Source: Heliopora coerulea
Taxonomy: Eukaryota; Cnidaria; Anthozoa; Scleralcyonacea; Helioporidae
DNA: 64,000 nt
Direction of reading: 5' to 3'
Assembly: GCA_030142905.1 (NCBI GenBank)
Contig: JASJOG010000048.1
Location: 1,493,501-1,557,500, forward strand
Below are positions 10,004 to 23,642 of the stretch, piece after piece; the stretch's first letter is position 1, and every line of letters begins with the position of its first letter. The notes beneath the pieces were generated by a model. It had not been told where the DNA came from. It ran no database searches and worked only from the letters and a program-made list of their open reading frames with translations. The position numbers and the translations under genes are program-made.

Positions 10004-10195
10004 TAACTTTAATAAAGTTAGAAGAGTGTTTGCTACTCTGAGTTTCACGTAGTGAAAGTGCTACTCGGAGTTTCACAGTTTTCACGTTTGCTACTCGGAG
10101 TTGCCTGATGATCGTGTTGTAGACACGTGAAACTCCGAGTAGCAAACGCTCTTCTAACTTTATTAAAGTTATTTCGCTCTACCTACATGGTATCA
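10003..10195. repeat. PLE terminal inverted repeat unit with hammerhead
   Basis: Inverted repeat: AATAAAGTTAGAAGAG then TGTTTGCTACTC on the left is mirrored by GAGTAGCAAACGCTC then TTCTAACTTTATT on the right. Between them GCTACTCGGAGT is repeated several times. The right arm carries a complete hammerhead (next entry). The outer sequence, GCTCTACCTACATGGTATC at 10176-10194, resembles the sequence outside the hammerheads at 47 kb, so this is the terminal (pseudo-LTR-like) unit of the YRDD-lineage PLE. Confidence 0.75.
10100..10147 (+). ncRNA. minimal type I hammerhead ribozyme (PLE)
   Basis: All parts of a small hammerhead are present: stem I GTTGC (10100-10104) with GCAA (10142-10145); core CTGATGA (10105-10111); stem II CGTGT (10113-10117) with ACACG (10123-10127), five perfect pairs; GAA at 10129-10131; stem III ACT-CCG-AGT (10132-10140), three pairs; and predicted cleavage after A10141, following T at position 16.1. 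The very short stem III is characteristic of hammerheads described in Penelope-like elements. It is the best formed of the copies in this window. Confidence 0.75.
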
Positions 10196-11867
10196 AGCAC
10201 TCTCAAACCAATCGTCAACTGTGTTTCCTGGCAGAGTCCTGGCAAATGACACTTTCCGATTGGCGAACAAGTGGTCCGTATTGGGGTCCGTAGAGCGTTC
10301 AAATGAGTACAGACCTCCCTGGCTAAATACACCCGCCGAAAAGTTCGATCCAAGCGAAATAAGTTATTCTTAGGGAATGCTTTTGTCAGGCCACGATTTC
10401 CAAATACGGGCCGCCAGTTTGGTCAATAAGATGAATGTCTTTAAAACACGTGTTCGATTGTTTCAGGGGATTCCAAACTTGAGTCAAAAATGAAACCCAA
10501 AGGGACGGAGCCCCTGGGTTTTTGTTATTTTCGAGTGTTAGCATCCCCCTGACTAAACGCCATAAACGACCGTTTGAGCAAGCTTCTAAATTGAGTATTC
10601 CCATTGATTTATTGCCTTTTTTTGTTGTTGCCAAATTTGAATATGTGATTTAAGAATTGTAATCCAGATCACGGAAGATTTTCATACAGGTTTTTATTGG
10701 GTATCAAAATGCACGCACGTGCTGAGGTAATGATGAATTATTAGTAAGTCTGAGAAATGAAATTCTAAAATTCATTAATTTATTTGAATCATATCTGCTA
10801 TTATTGATACAAGCCTGATTTATAGATGAAAGAAATAGAGGAATATAGAAGTAAGAAGCAAACAACTTTGCGCTGGTCCAAGACGTTAATCCAAACGTTT
10901 CGATCATTCGGCCTTCATTAGAAATAAAACCCTAAGAAGCAAGAGTGCTGTATTGATTTTCGACCGATAGAGCTGCAGATTACCTGCAGCTATCTTTCTG
11001 TAGAGAATTACATTGCCGCAATCGATCCATCTGTCATAATGGACAGCGTTGACTTTTCATTTTCCTTATCGATACCTGTTCTAGAGCAGATTCTTCCTGA
11101 TTGGCGTGATAAAATATCATTTGATTTATAATTTTTCTGCAAATATATTAAAGTTCCATGTTCTGTTTGCACGGTCTTCTTCTGCTATACACTATTGACA
11201 TGTACATGTTATCTAGGTTTATTATGGGTTTCAAATTGAGGAATGACGAGGAAAATTTCTGGAAAAATTCCTCCATTAGTTCTACTTCACTTTTTCAGTC
11301 TTTTGACTGCACACATTTTACAACTTAATGTTTGGACTAGATTCTTATCACAGGAGTCATCGACTATATGACGGGATACTCCCGAAGTAATACCACAAAA
11401 ACAATCACAAGAGATGAGCAACTAATGCACAAAAGAAAAAAAATTACCTCTAAAAGCTAAGAAGAAACAATAAAAAATCACCAAAAAAATTAAAAATTTA
11501 CCAAAAAGATAAAAAAAAACCATCAAAAAAATTAAAAAATCACCGAAAAAATGAAAAAATCGCTAAAACAAATCATTTGATTTTTTGATCTCGTACACTT
11601 TTTTAGGAGTGATTTGCCCCTCCGAGCATACATACTACTTTTGACATTGGTGCACGAACGAAGACAAATCACGCAAAAGAATTGTAACCTACCCTTAAAC
11701 ACAAGTTCTTTTGAGAAGCCATATTACTCATTCGAATATCGTGTTTGATCTGATTCTTAAGCAACTCGAAATTGATTAAAAAAGAAGACTTGGTTATCCC
11801 CTCCTTTTCTGGTCACACTTCTAGGTTTTTGGAAATCAGATCAAGCACTCCTTGTGCATGATATGAC
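10196..11867. other. non-coding stretch, one A-rich degenerate repeat
   Basis: No gene recognised. An A-rich tract at 11440-11575 repeats a unit like AAATCACCAAAAAAATT several times with variation. The remaining frames are short and unfamiliar. Confidence 0.5.
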
Positions 11868-14800
11868 CAAGCCCGGAGCTGGCTCTCAATTTCGGGGGGG
11901 CATTGCCGTGCACATAGCCGCGATGTGGACCAAAATTTGAGCTGGGGGTCTGTAGTCGTCTCTGGGGGGTTTGTTCCACAGGGGATTCTGGTCGCATTCT
12001 GGGGAAATTTTATAAATACGTTCTTCGGTTATTTTAGATCTTCAGACTTCAGAGCTATTAAACGTTTAAAATATAAATCGGGACTGTGTAGTAAATGAAA
12101 AACAAAGCAAAATTTCGGCACAAAAGCCACAACATAGGAAGAGTGGAGCTGTGGAAGACCATATAAAGCGTCTCATTTCACAAGTAAGTTTAGGTTGGTA
12201 AGATGATTTTGGTGTGAGAGGACGGAAAATTAAAGACTGAACCCCATATTAGCCAGACAAAATGTAATAACTCAAGGAGTTGCTTACAAAACAATCGTAC
12301 AACATGACAATCGTTTATAAGTAATATTAACTTTTAATTTTCAAAGTACAATAGCAACTGTTGAAATAGTAAACATGGATGCCTGAACATCTTTTATTGT
12401 CAGCTTAAAAGCTATAAATAAACAAAACTACGATAAAAGTAACACAAAACTAATGAAGTCGCCATTACTAAGTGCTGCAAAATCCGCCATGTAACGCCAC
12501 ATTTGTAGCTCTTGGTTTTGATTTACATGCTTTATAAAAATCGTCAAAAGTAATATTCACCAGTACTTCACTTTCGAAGGCTAGGTAAGCAAGATTTGCC
12601 TCCCTCTCTGTTTTCATTGATCTCCGTTGAGGGGCATCAACTCTTGTCAAAGACGAAAAAACGCATTCAACTCTCGTTGATGTGAAACCAGAGGTTATAG
12701 CCAACTTATACAAGGAAGATAGTATTGGGGCTCCTTTCTGGTGGTTTTTCGTGACAATGTTGGCAACCTCGTTCAAATCAATTTCAGGATTTTTGTCGTT
12801 TCCATTCTTGGGCCATTCTTTGTCTTTAAAAACACGAGAGAATATTCTGCACTCAACTTCTAAATCTTTGGCTGACAGTTTTTCTTTTAGATAGAAATCT
12901 CTCAGCACTGAAATCGTCTCTGCATAATCAAATAAAGGCCTGAGAGTGTCATAGTCAAGATAAACATCTGACGACGGTGATAAGGCGGACATAGCTTCCC
13001 ACAGTGCGATGTTTTCCGTGGAAAATCTTTGGATAAATTCTGCATATAGCAAATCCAAGCATTCGATAAAAATTTGAATGTTGGGAGTCTGTTGTTTTCA
13101 CTTGGGACACTTTCAGTGACTAAAAAATCATGAAAATGAGAGGGAATTGCGGTGTTTCTTCTGAGTCAGCGTTGTACGCCGTTGGTTGTTGTGACTCTCA
13201 CACTTTCCAAGAAATCATCGATCATCTTCCTGACCTTATCGTTCGTGATATTTTCGTATTTCAATTTGATATCTTCTTTGACACCGTTGACTACGTCTAA
13301 TGCTGAGATGAAATTTTCGTCGGAGGATTGTAATTGTTTGACAATAATATTAATGGTCTTATAGCATACAATTAATGAAGACAAATAAATGGTCTTCGCG
13401 ATGGTTCATTTGGTTAAGGAGTCCAATTGCCAATGCTTTGTCTTCACTGGATAACTTCTTGCTTTTCGACGCCACTAAAAGACCTTGAATCAAATCACTG
13501 TAATTTTTGTTTACATGACTTGTACTTTCAAAGTGACCAGACCATCGAGTTTTAATCAGGCGTTTCAGTACAGCGTCGTCATATGATTCTAACACAGCTG
13601 ATTTTTTGAAGAAATTGTACAGCGCCGTTGCAGTGCTAAAATATTCCTTTAGTTCGTCATGATTTTGCACGACGAAAGTCACAACGAGATGAATTTTGTG
13701 GAGGAAGCAGTGCACATATAAGATGTACCGATTGCAGAAATCACTAATCAGCTTTTGCAACCCGTTATAGTCCCGTGACATTACGTCAGCTCCATTGAAA
13801 GACTGCGATACAAGACCACTAACTGAAATCTTAAATTCGGCCAAGGTTTCTTTGATAAAGTTGAAAATGCTTCCTTCCTGTTTTTATCAGTAGTCCCATC
13901 TGCCATAATGGTAAACAGTTCCGCTTTGCGTACATCATCAGCAATTTTATTTTTTACTAAGGAAGCTAAGGTTTTGATTACTTCATTCTGTATATCATGA
14001 GAAGTGTACTTAGCGTTTTTGTGAATTTTTTTCCATTTTTGTTCCAAAGGAAACAAAAGTTGAGAAAAAGCTCTTAAAATAAACCATTTCCTGTATCGAT
14101 ATCCGATTCATCTGAACCACGAAACAGGAGGGCATTTGCAGATAAGAATCTTGACACACTGAAAACAGCAAACAACCACTGCTTATGGTCAGTATTGATT
14201 GGCACAAGTAAGTCTCCTTCGTCTTCGTGTGATCGTTCGAAGATTGATGTTGGTCGAATCCTTTTCCCTTCTCTTTGGCGTGTTTCCAGTCACGATAACC
14301 AGTTTTAGTGAATGTAGTTTCTGTTGGATTTGGTTAAAACATTCGACACGGACAACAGAAACAAGCCATCCAACTCTTGGTTATATTCCAACCACTTATA
14401 TTCACTGTACCAGTTAGAATTGAAGTGTCGTAATTTACTTCCAAATCGTGTTCTTAGGTACACCTTCAAGTTTGATTGACATGAAGCCTCCTTATTATCA
14501 AAAAAAAGAAGGTCTTCTGGATGGATCGTTTCTTCGCGGTTCTTCTGCCTGACCTTGCACACGATTCTCATGATTTGTCAGATGTGAATCCAAATCTGTT
14601 GGAAACAGCTCGCTTTCATCAGCTGTCATAACAATCGGCATTTCGCTTCTTGGCTCATTATGCACGTCGATTGTTTGGGAATGCGAAAGTTCGTTAAGTT
14701 CCTCACGTGAATTCAGGTCTACACTCGTATAATTTTCATCAAATTAATCAGAAACCGACATTGACATTATAGATATGTTCTCTTGACTTTCCACGGACGA

Positions 14801-15202
14801 ATGCTCTTGCCCATGCGAAACACTTTCATATTCACTGCAGGACTTTTTTCGCTTTTTCGCAAAGTAATTGAACAACGTGTTCTTCTTCGGCATTGTTATA
14901 TCATCTTTAATATAAAAGAAACTGTTTTTGTTTTCAGACCTGATACAGTACTTTTCACAGAAAATGCTAGATTTCCTTTTGACTTCCACAATTCTCCTCG
15001 ATTTTCCTTCAATTTTCCTGCAAATTTCCTAATTCTGGAATAATCTGATTCTTACTAAAAAGTGCCGCGGCAATATAACTTCAGTGCGAAATTAAATGAA
15101 TAAAATTTAAATGTTATTTTTTGTTTGTAGGTAGGGCACGACTTCCATTATATTGTGGTTGGGGGGGGCACTGCCCCCCAGGCCCCCCCAGCTCCTGGCC
15201 TG
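11868..15202. mobile_element. decayed hAT element with inverted ends
   Basis: The left end CAAGCCCGGAGCTGG (11868-11882) matches the reverse complement of the right end, CAGGCCAGGAGCTGG (ending 15202), at 13 of 15 bases. CAGG-type ends are usual for hAT elements. G-runs adjoin both ends (about 11894 and 15160-15188). No clear 8-bp target duplication remains: GATATGAC on the left against TTTTCATG on the right. The interior is the broken transposase. Length is about 3.3 kb. Confidence 0.7.
12468..14989 (-). pseudogene. hAT transposase pseudogene (ZMYM/DUF4371-like)
   Basis: The minus strand spells one protein in several frames. The pieces, in order, are 14989-14744 (basic N terminus, MPKKNTLFNYF), 14571-14305 (TTF-type zinc-finger-like stretch), 14056-13781 (AELFTIMADGTTDK, the first catalytic Asp region), 13844-13359 (SFNGADVMSRDY and VHCFLHKIHLVV, typical of DUF4371/hAT transposases; KTRWSGHFEST), 13384-13166, and 13058-12468 (ending in the hAT dimerisation region, APILSSLYKLAITSGFTSTR then ERVFSSL-like VECVFSSLTRVD). 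At least five frame changes or stops separate the pieces, so it is inactive. Confidence 0.8.
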
Positions 15203-17307
15203 TTTTCATGTTAAGACTTTTCATGAAGCCTCGTTTTAAAGCAACCAAATGAAGTATTTGTGGAACGTCCAATTGGACAAAATAAAAATTTTTACCCTTT
15301 CGATTCCACCAGTTATAGAGGTCTTAATTTGCCTCTGAGAAATGTTATATTTAAAAAAAGTTGCCTCGACAGTTCTTTATGAACTTCAGTAAGTGAAAAT
15401 GATGAATGGATCCTGTAAGAGAAGTTTCTTTGCACAACTTTCTTGTTGAGTGACTAGCATATAATGGTGGGTTTAGAACATGGCCTTTCAACACGTACCA
15501 TCAATATTATCAGTAAAAATGTTCCATCTGTCATGCAGTCCATTCAGTTTAACCTCCCACTATTTGTTTTCTTATCAGCAATATAGACGCGGCATTCAAT
15601 ATGCATGTACAAAACTTCAACGGAAACGAGACATTCTAGTGTAGTAAGTACTGAATTATACTAATGAAGGGATGTGAAGAAGTTTCCCGCTGGCCAACGC
15701 CGAGAAAACGCCGCAAGAAAAAAGAAATACATCAAGTGAGAAATCAACTTTTACGAAGGTATGATGAAACTATCGTTCAACTTAAGTGGACTGTAATCGG
15801 TGATTCCGTTCAAACTGGAAATTTTGGTCTGCAGATGTAAAATACTGGCTATTTGTTAACACAGTTACGTATAATACATGTTATGAACCATATTTTAGGT
15901 GAACATACGTTGGTAGACAGTATAACAGCCAACTAGACTTGTATTCAATCGCTGTCTTTTTATACGACATATCAAATATCACTTCCAAAATACATTTAAA
16001 CGATCCATGCTTTTACAAAATTCATTCAAGCAATGAGAAATAGGTGTAATTATAGTTGCACTTTGGTCATTTTATTTCACGGAACCGACTATAGACCCTA
16101 CTGGGATGTTGTTTTTGGTAAAACAATTATTTATCATGATGTGCAGTTTACGTGATTTTGTGGCCTTAGTATATGCTTGGCGCACGCTAGTATTCCAATC
16201 AATAACATTTTGGTATTTTTACTTTACATCTGAAGTACACAAACATTATAGTCGTTGGAAAGTTCTCGAAATAAGACTACATAAAAATGGAAATGAACCG
16301 CAATCATGTCTTTCTTAGGCACATCCAGTTAATGTATAGTCAAAACAGTAAGGTACAACACGTGTTTAAATGTCTACTTTAAGTGTAGAGATCATCTAGC
16401 TACATAAATGAAAAAACTCAATGCCACTACTCTTGAATCCCAGCTCAGGTCAAGTTCGTCGTTTCTAGATTCTTTAATGTTTAGACTTGGATCAACCATT
16501 TATTCTTATCCCGAAGAGATCGACGATCGACGTTGCCGTTGAAAAATTGACGACTAGTTTTATTTATTCTGCTTGTGGGTCCAGAATGCAAATAATGAAT
16601 GACTCGTGCGCTTGTAATAAAACTGATAGAATTCTTTTCCGTATTCTAAAATGATGTTTTCTTCATTTGGTCAGCAAATTTAGTGGTACAAACCTGTCAA
16701 TCATTTTACCACTCACACGCCAAGTGTGTATACATATTCTTTGACCATGGTTTGTCCTGGAGAAAAGTTGGTGAGATGCATAAATTGTTGTTATTATTTT
16801 CCGAGAGCAAAGCACTGTGGGTAACCGAAGAACGAAGGATATATTTACCCAAGTGATATGTAGTGGGAAAAAATGATAACAAGACAATTTAAAATTTGAA
16901 GTCTGTGGTTGTCCCATCCCACGGGATTTGAGCGAACCATAGCTAGTGATTTCATATCTATTTTCTTATAGCGGACGATTTCGTAACGTAAGTACACTGT
17001 CATAAAATCTAAAACATCTGAGCCAAATATTAAGACATACAAACGTTGGGTTTACGTAAAGCCGAGTCTTATCCGGTCCCTTCAGGTAGATGTATTCGTG
17101 TTTGTTCGCGCGAGTTATACACGCAGAAGCCACTGTGAACAGAAAGACAGGTCTGAGGTCCGTTCGACGATGTACAGTCAAGGCAACGGATAAATAATAT
17201 CAGTATGCATACTTGAATAATGTTGGCGTGGGTAACAACATTGATACAATATGTTCACAATATCATTTAAATCATGATGAAGGAGTTTCAGCTTGGAAAA
17301 GTTTGAG
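15203..17307. other. intergenic stretch upstream of INTU
   Basis: I see no coding sequence with recognisable homology. The region probably contains the INTU promoter and 5' UTR near its right end, but I could not place a TATA box or transcription start. Confidence 0.4.
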
Positions 17308-17345
17308 ATGTCAAACCATCCGCCTAAACCGGGACGTCACGTAAG
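17308..17345 (+). CDS. INTU: INTU exon 1 (candidate start exon)
   Basis: ATG at 17308 opens MSNHPPKPGRHV and reaches a donor AG|GTATC at 17346. The phase (two bases left over) fits exon 2, giving Ser at the junction. No homology supports such a short N terminus and other upstream exons are possible. Confidence 0.35.
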
Positions 17346-20300
17346 GTATCAAAGAATTCTGAATATGAAGTAGTCCGACATCGGAATGCGATCAAATAGT
17401 GGTTCTCTTTTTCCATTTTTCTGTACTTAAACGCAATAAGCTAGAAGTCTATTTACTTATGATTAATGTTAAATGACGTCTTAGATGAGAGAGTAAAAGT
17501 TTAGTCCAACCATTGATGAAATCGCAAACAAATAGTATTACTGTAGCATTTAAACGTTCAAGAAACGGACGATCGACGCATATTGGCGCATTGTTCTTTA
17601 ACAATTTCTCGTATAGTTGTTGAACACTGAGTAGTTTTAATCTGTGTTTTATTAGTTATGAAAAGGCTCCGTGGGTGTCTGAAATTCAGGACAAAGGTGA
17701 TTTGTTTTATGTTGAACCATACGTAGATGGGTCAGGTGTTATACATTCCAATGGCTATGATAAACAAACAGTCACAAACGGACAACTGCATCACAAGGAG
17801 ACTGCAGTGGATACAACGAAGGATAAAAGACCATCTGGAAATAAACTACTTGACCTCATTCCTAGAATGAAAAAGAACAAGAAATCATCAGACCTTGCCG
17901 CTATACACAATAACGGTAGTGGAGATAAAAACCAAGATATTAATGGAGAGAAAGAAGTAAGGAAAGATATCAAACTACGTGTAAATCCTCCACGGATAGG
18001 GCCATACAAAAGAGATGACTTGGAAAGTGTTTTGGGTATCATTCCCGTTGGCTCCAAATTCCTAGCTGCAAATGAGAATGGTGAACTTGGCAACAGAATA
18101 TCGCAGGATCGTGGCAGGGATTCGAAGATTGTTATTGCTGGATTCACTCCCACTGGTCCTGCAATTGCATCACACGAGCTTGAAATAGGTATGTATCAGT
18201 CACTCAGAAAGTTATGACACTTTTGCAGCTTCTCATATCATTGTCAGCGACTCATATCGAAACAGATGAGTGACAAACTTGGATTCAAGTTTCAGAATCA
18301 CTTTGGGGGATATGAGTGTGCAACCATGTTTTCCAGGTCAGCGCTCTGCTGGACCCGGTTGTTCAATCGTTAGCGTAATCAAAGATCAATGAAGATTTTG
18401 TAAACAATTTTTAACAAAACTGCTGAGGACTATTTTATAGTTTTCTGGGGGCTAATTTAGAGGGGAGCGAAATGGGCCATGGCCCCCATTTTCTCTGGGT
18501 GCCAATTTATTAAATGGATGCTTAACTCGATTCTTGACAACAAAAATGCTATTTTTACTATCCAAAGTATCATTACAGCTTAAATAGTGCATGCTAGAAA
18601 CTTACAATCTCAGCAGAAATTTATCTTGGTGATGGAACAGCACTTCATCAACTGTGTGATATAATAACTTGCATGACTGTGTTTCAGGAATTCAGTCCCA
18701 TAACTGTTTATGCAATAAATTTTCATGGTGTCCACAATCCCCCTCTGATCAGCATCAAATTGATTGATATTGACTGCATTCGACCATGATTGCCATCAAG
18801 ATCCTGATAATTTTGCACCACGTTTCAAGTCAGCTAGTGCTGTTGAAATAGGTTTTTGAATAGTATTTGTGTTATTGTCATGTTCAAACTACAAACTTTA
18901 TGCTTTATCATTTGGGCTATAGTGATAAAAGTGTCTCAGTTTAGGTGAAGATTTTGTGATATGTGTAGTCCATTTCAAATTTGAACCTGGCATACTGGAG
19001 TTTACATGTAATAATTAAAAAAAAAATTTATGTAGTAACTTAACTTCAAATTGATCTTTTCAGTAGAACTCCTTTGGACCCTTCTCTACATATTGGTATA
19101 TTGCTGGCAACTGTATTAATTTTGGCTTGCAACCCTTGGTTTGGAAAATCCTGTTTTATTATAACAGTACATGGTACTATACTTGTGTGTATTTATTAGA
19201 GAATTTAAAACCTTGAAGGATGGCAGAGATAATATGTCCATTGAATTAATTAAAGAAATGGGTAACCTGGCACATAAGTGACATAATCTACTTCGTAAGA
19301 GGGTGTACCAAGTAAGCAAGAGAGAAACGAGGACTAATGCCCTCAAGTACTACAACTTTAATTTAATGGAAATCAGAATGTTTTAAAAACATTTCAATAG
19401 TATATGGCATTGATAAGTATAATTTAAGTTTAGATAGTGTAAATTAGAGTTTAGATTGAAGTAATAATGAGATGATAGTTTTAAAGTTTTCTTAGAAATT
19501 TTATTTGCATTTGTGGCTAGGTATATTTTATCATGTAATTTTAATGATGTTAAAACTACAATGTAATAACTATATTCTTTATGTGTAAAATGCATTGGGT
19601 GGTGTACAAGTTGTAATAATAATAAATAGAAGAATGTTAGAATGAATTCACATTTCTGAAAGTATTAATTGGTACTGTATTTAACCTGTTAAGGGGTAAG
19701 GGCACACTCTATAAGTCATGGTTGGAAGATGGAGGCCTTAAACATGAGACCGAAACTCTAATCATGGCAGCCCAAGAGCAAGCAATTAAAACTAATGTTA
19801 TTAAAGCAAAAACAGATAGAAGCCAAACACATAGCAAAGGTAGAATGTGTGGATTGGTGGATGAAACAATAAACCACATCACTAGTGAGTGCAGCAAACT
19901 GGCCTAAAAAGAGTACAAGAAATGGCATGATTGGGTGAGCAACAGGATCCATTGGGAGGTCTGCAAAAAGTTTGATATTGTGGTCACAGAAAAATGGTAT
20001 GAATGTCAACCCAAGCATGTAATGGAAAATGAGTCAAGTAAAATCTTGTCAGATTTTAGTGTTCAAATTGATGACGTGATTGAAGCCAGATGTCCAAACC
20101 TAATAGTGATTAACAAAGCCAAAAAGCAGAGTCAGATTATAGATTTTGTAGTTCCATTTGACTCAAAAGTGGTGGGGGAAAAAAGGAAAAAAACCAGAAA
20201 AGTATCAGGATCCGGCAAGAGAAGTGAAGAGAATTGAAAATGAAAGTACAAGTCATACCACTTGTTACTGGTGCTTTGGGAACTACACCTCCACTGTTGC

Positions 20301-20473
20301 CAAAGGGACTGAAGGATATTGGCATTGGGCCAAGAATTACAGAACCACAGAAAACTGCCATTTTTTATTCTGCCAGAATCCTCCAAAAAGTGCTTGAGAT
20401 TTGAGAAGTCTTGTTGACACCAAATCCCAAGTGAAATACCATTGAAAATTTAATGTGTGACAAATTAGTAATG

Positions 20474-20519
<46 letters not shown>

Positions 20520-23083
20520 CTAGAATGTTAGGTGAATTCTCATTTTGGAGAGTATTAATTACTATTTAACTAATTAAGTGATAAGGGCACACTCTATACG
20601 TTTACTCTGGCTAATGCCAGATAATTTTACTTGTCAAGGGGATGATCCCTACCTCTTAATGCATTAGTTACGGGTGTTGTTTTCCAAATCAAAATGTGGT
20701 GTCATGTTGGAAACTCAAGCTCAAAGCTTTTTGGCTTTTGATAAATTATATTAGTGATGGAAAACCTTAGCAAGACTCAGCCATGTAAGAAATTTATTAT
20801 TGCAATATTAAATGGGTATGTACCATACAAAAAAAATCTTGGATATGAGGAAAAAATGTAAAAAAACATTGTGGAAAATAAATTTCTGTACAGTTTACTA
20901 TACATGATTTTATGATATATAGCTACAGTAGTCTTACTGGAGATGTACCTGTACATAAACTAATGTACTCTATTTGGGTGACTGAATGTTTCTTAAGTCT
21001 TATTGTTATTACTTCCCCCAGATATAATCAGGGTCATAGGGGTGACATGTACCTGAAATTTTTTAGCAACATCATATCTTTAAGTACATAATATCAATTT
21101 ATATTTATGTTTTTTACTTTATTCTTTTTATTCTATTTTCTTTTTTTTTGTTTTGTTTTATTTTATTTTATTCTACAAACCTTATAGTTTGTTTTTAAAA
21201 TTGTTTTTGATCATATTTTTTCAAAATTCAACCTGCTTGCTTTAAATTACAGATACATACAGCTGTTAGGATATTTATTGCAATAATTTTGTTACTTTTA
21301 CTGCAATTTTTAGTCACGTTGATCAGGCTAGCCTAATTTACTTTTCTGTTTCTTGTATCAAGTAGCTCAGTTTTTAAGGATTGCTTCAAAATAAAAGTAA
21401 TCATAATAATGGCTATGCATTAAAAACACTCATTTGAAATATACCACCCTAAAGGTTGTTCATAGTTTTGAAATTGTCATAAGCTTAACCTTTCTGTACA
21501 CTGCTGACTTCATTGTCTTATATTTTGGGTACAGGTACTTCATTATTTAACCTGAACTGTTATTTTGTTATTTAAAAGTTTACACAGAATTATTAATTAT
21601 GTAAACTAACCTCCTACTGTTCCTGAGAAAAAAAAATCCAACTCAATTTCAAAGTTAAATTAGCATGGCTTTAGTACAAAATAATATGAATATTCACTAC
21701 CTTAGATGCAATTACATGAAGTATTGACACAAATTTGTTTTTTATTACAAGCAGTTCAGGATCTTAATAATCATGTGTCTAATTTGTTGTTTTACCCAAG
21801 GTGACACTATTTTGTCATTGAATGGCTTGGAACTGAATTCCCATAATGTTAATGCTATGTTGGGAGCAATCCCTGGAGCCATGGAGGTATGGTAACTTGA
21901 AAACTTCAGAGGAATATATTGAACATGTTGAACTGTGAAACTGTTTGCTTCAACTACTGTACTGTACTGGTCAGCCAAGTAGCTTATTAGGGGAGACAAA
22001 GTATTTATGACATGTTCAAGGCTTGAATTAATAGGAAAATCTTACATGCACAGCATGCACCTAATTTTTTTAACTACCTGCACCTTATGTGCACAGACAT
22101 GTTCAAAAAAATTCTCGAAACACAATTTCACTTCTTTTCAATAATGATTTGGTTTACTTGAAGTTTTCAAGTGAGACTCCTCAGAATGCAGGCTCACTTG
22201 ATGATTATGGCAAAAGGACGGGTGTAAGATTGCACAGTGGATTAAGAATTATTCATGATTGAATTATCAGCTGAATAATATTGATATGCTATTTGCTACA
22301 AACTACTATGTCCCATGTCCAATCGTTACTCTGAAGCTGAGGTAGTGATGCTGATTATGAAGTGCAGCCCATGCAGTCACTGTGTGAAAATTTCTTTGTG
22401 CATGCAGTGCATGTAAGTGACAAAAGTTACATGCACATCTTGAATTTTACTTGCATTTGTGCACGTGTGCATGCATGCGGTATTTCGAACCTTGCATGTT
22501 TGATGACAGCATAATAATTGCACCCAATAAATGGAGGTGCATGTCAGGAACATTGTCCATTTAATTGTTTATATAAATAATGTTATGAAAATGGTTATGC
22601 TGTGTGATTCAGAGAATTTTGCCAGATTATTTTTAGCCAGTCTGTCATCATAAACAAATATCTGAAGGTTTAAAACTTTTCCACATACTGTAAGTTAATG
22701 GGTGCAGTCATCTACACTAAGCAATACCAGCCCTTATTCTTTTCTTTTAAAATAAATCCTATCAATGTCAGCTCTTGAATGTAAAGTACCATACATAAAC
22801 ATAACTTTTTTGCTTTCCAATCTATTTCTTGTAATTATTTTTTTCTCTAGTCTACAATTCCAGCTATGTTGTTCATGATGGATACTGCCCATGTATTTAA
22901 TGCATCTACTGACTTCTTTTCATTCAATTTGCTAGACATGACCTTTTCTGAAGTCATATAAGAAACTCATAGTATTCCAACATAACAAACATCTCAAGGC
23001 ATTCTAATATCCATTATCATTACTTTTATTATTAGTATCGTTAATGATGATATGATATAATAATATTATTATATTATGATATT

Positions 23084-23121
<38 letters not shown>

Positions 23122-23417
23122 ATTATTATTATTACTCTTATTAAAACACACACACCCAACTAAAGACAGTGGAAGGGGTCCCAGCCAGCTACGAACTCCC
23201 TGCATCCCGCCATGTAAGGCCGCAACAGACATTACACATTTCAAGGTACTTGTGGGGAAAGGAAATTATAACATTAAAATGGATTTTAAGAAATACCCAC
23301 AGGGCTAGGCCTTACTCACCCAACTTATCCAGTCAGGAAGGCGTAAGGGATGTACAGCCCTCTAAAGTCCCTGAAAGTACTCCCCGATGCGTATATACTA
23401 TGTTGCGCTTCCAACCA

Positions 23418-23459
<42 letters not shown>

Positions 23460-23595
23460 GAGGAAAGTCAGCTCATACGAGCCAATGAGGTCGTTTAGCC
23501 CGAATTGCCATGTTATGCCAAAGTGGGCACATGTCCCATAAATTATAGTGGTATGGCAATCACAAAGTGAAAAACATCGTGAGTAGTTAATGCCA

Positions 23596-23642
<47 letters not shown>

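Noticed and set aside
17658..17720. ATG at 17658 as the INTU start
   Set aside because: It is out of frame with the conserved GDLFYVEPYV segment, and the AG just before 17656 looks like a splice acceptor.
22040..22500. TGCATG-rich stretch as a regulatory cluster in INTU intron 3
   Set aside because: TGCATG and GCATGCA words are frequent, but without conservation data this is not distinguishable from simple sequence bias.
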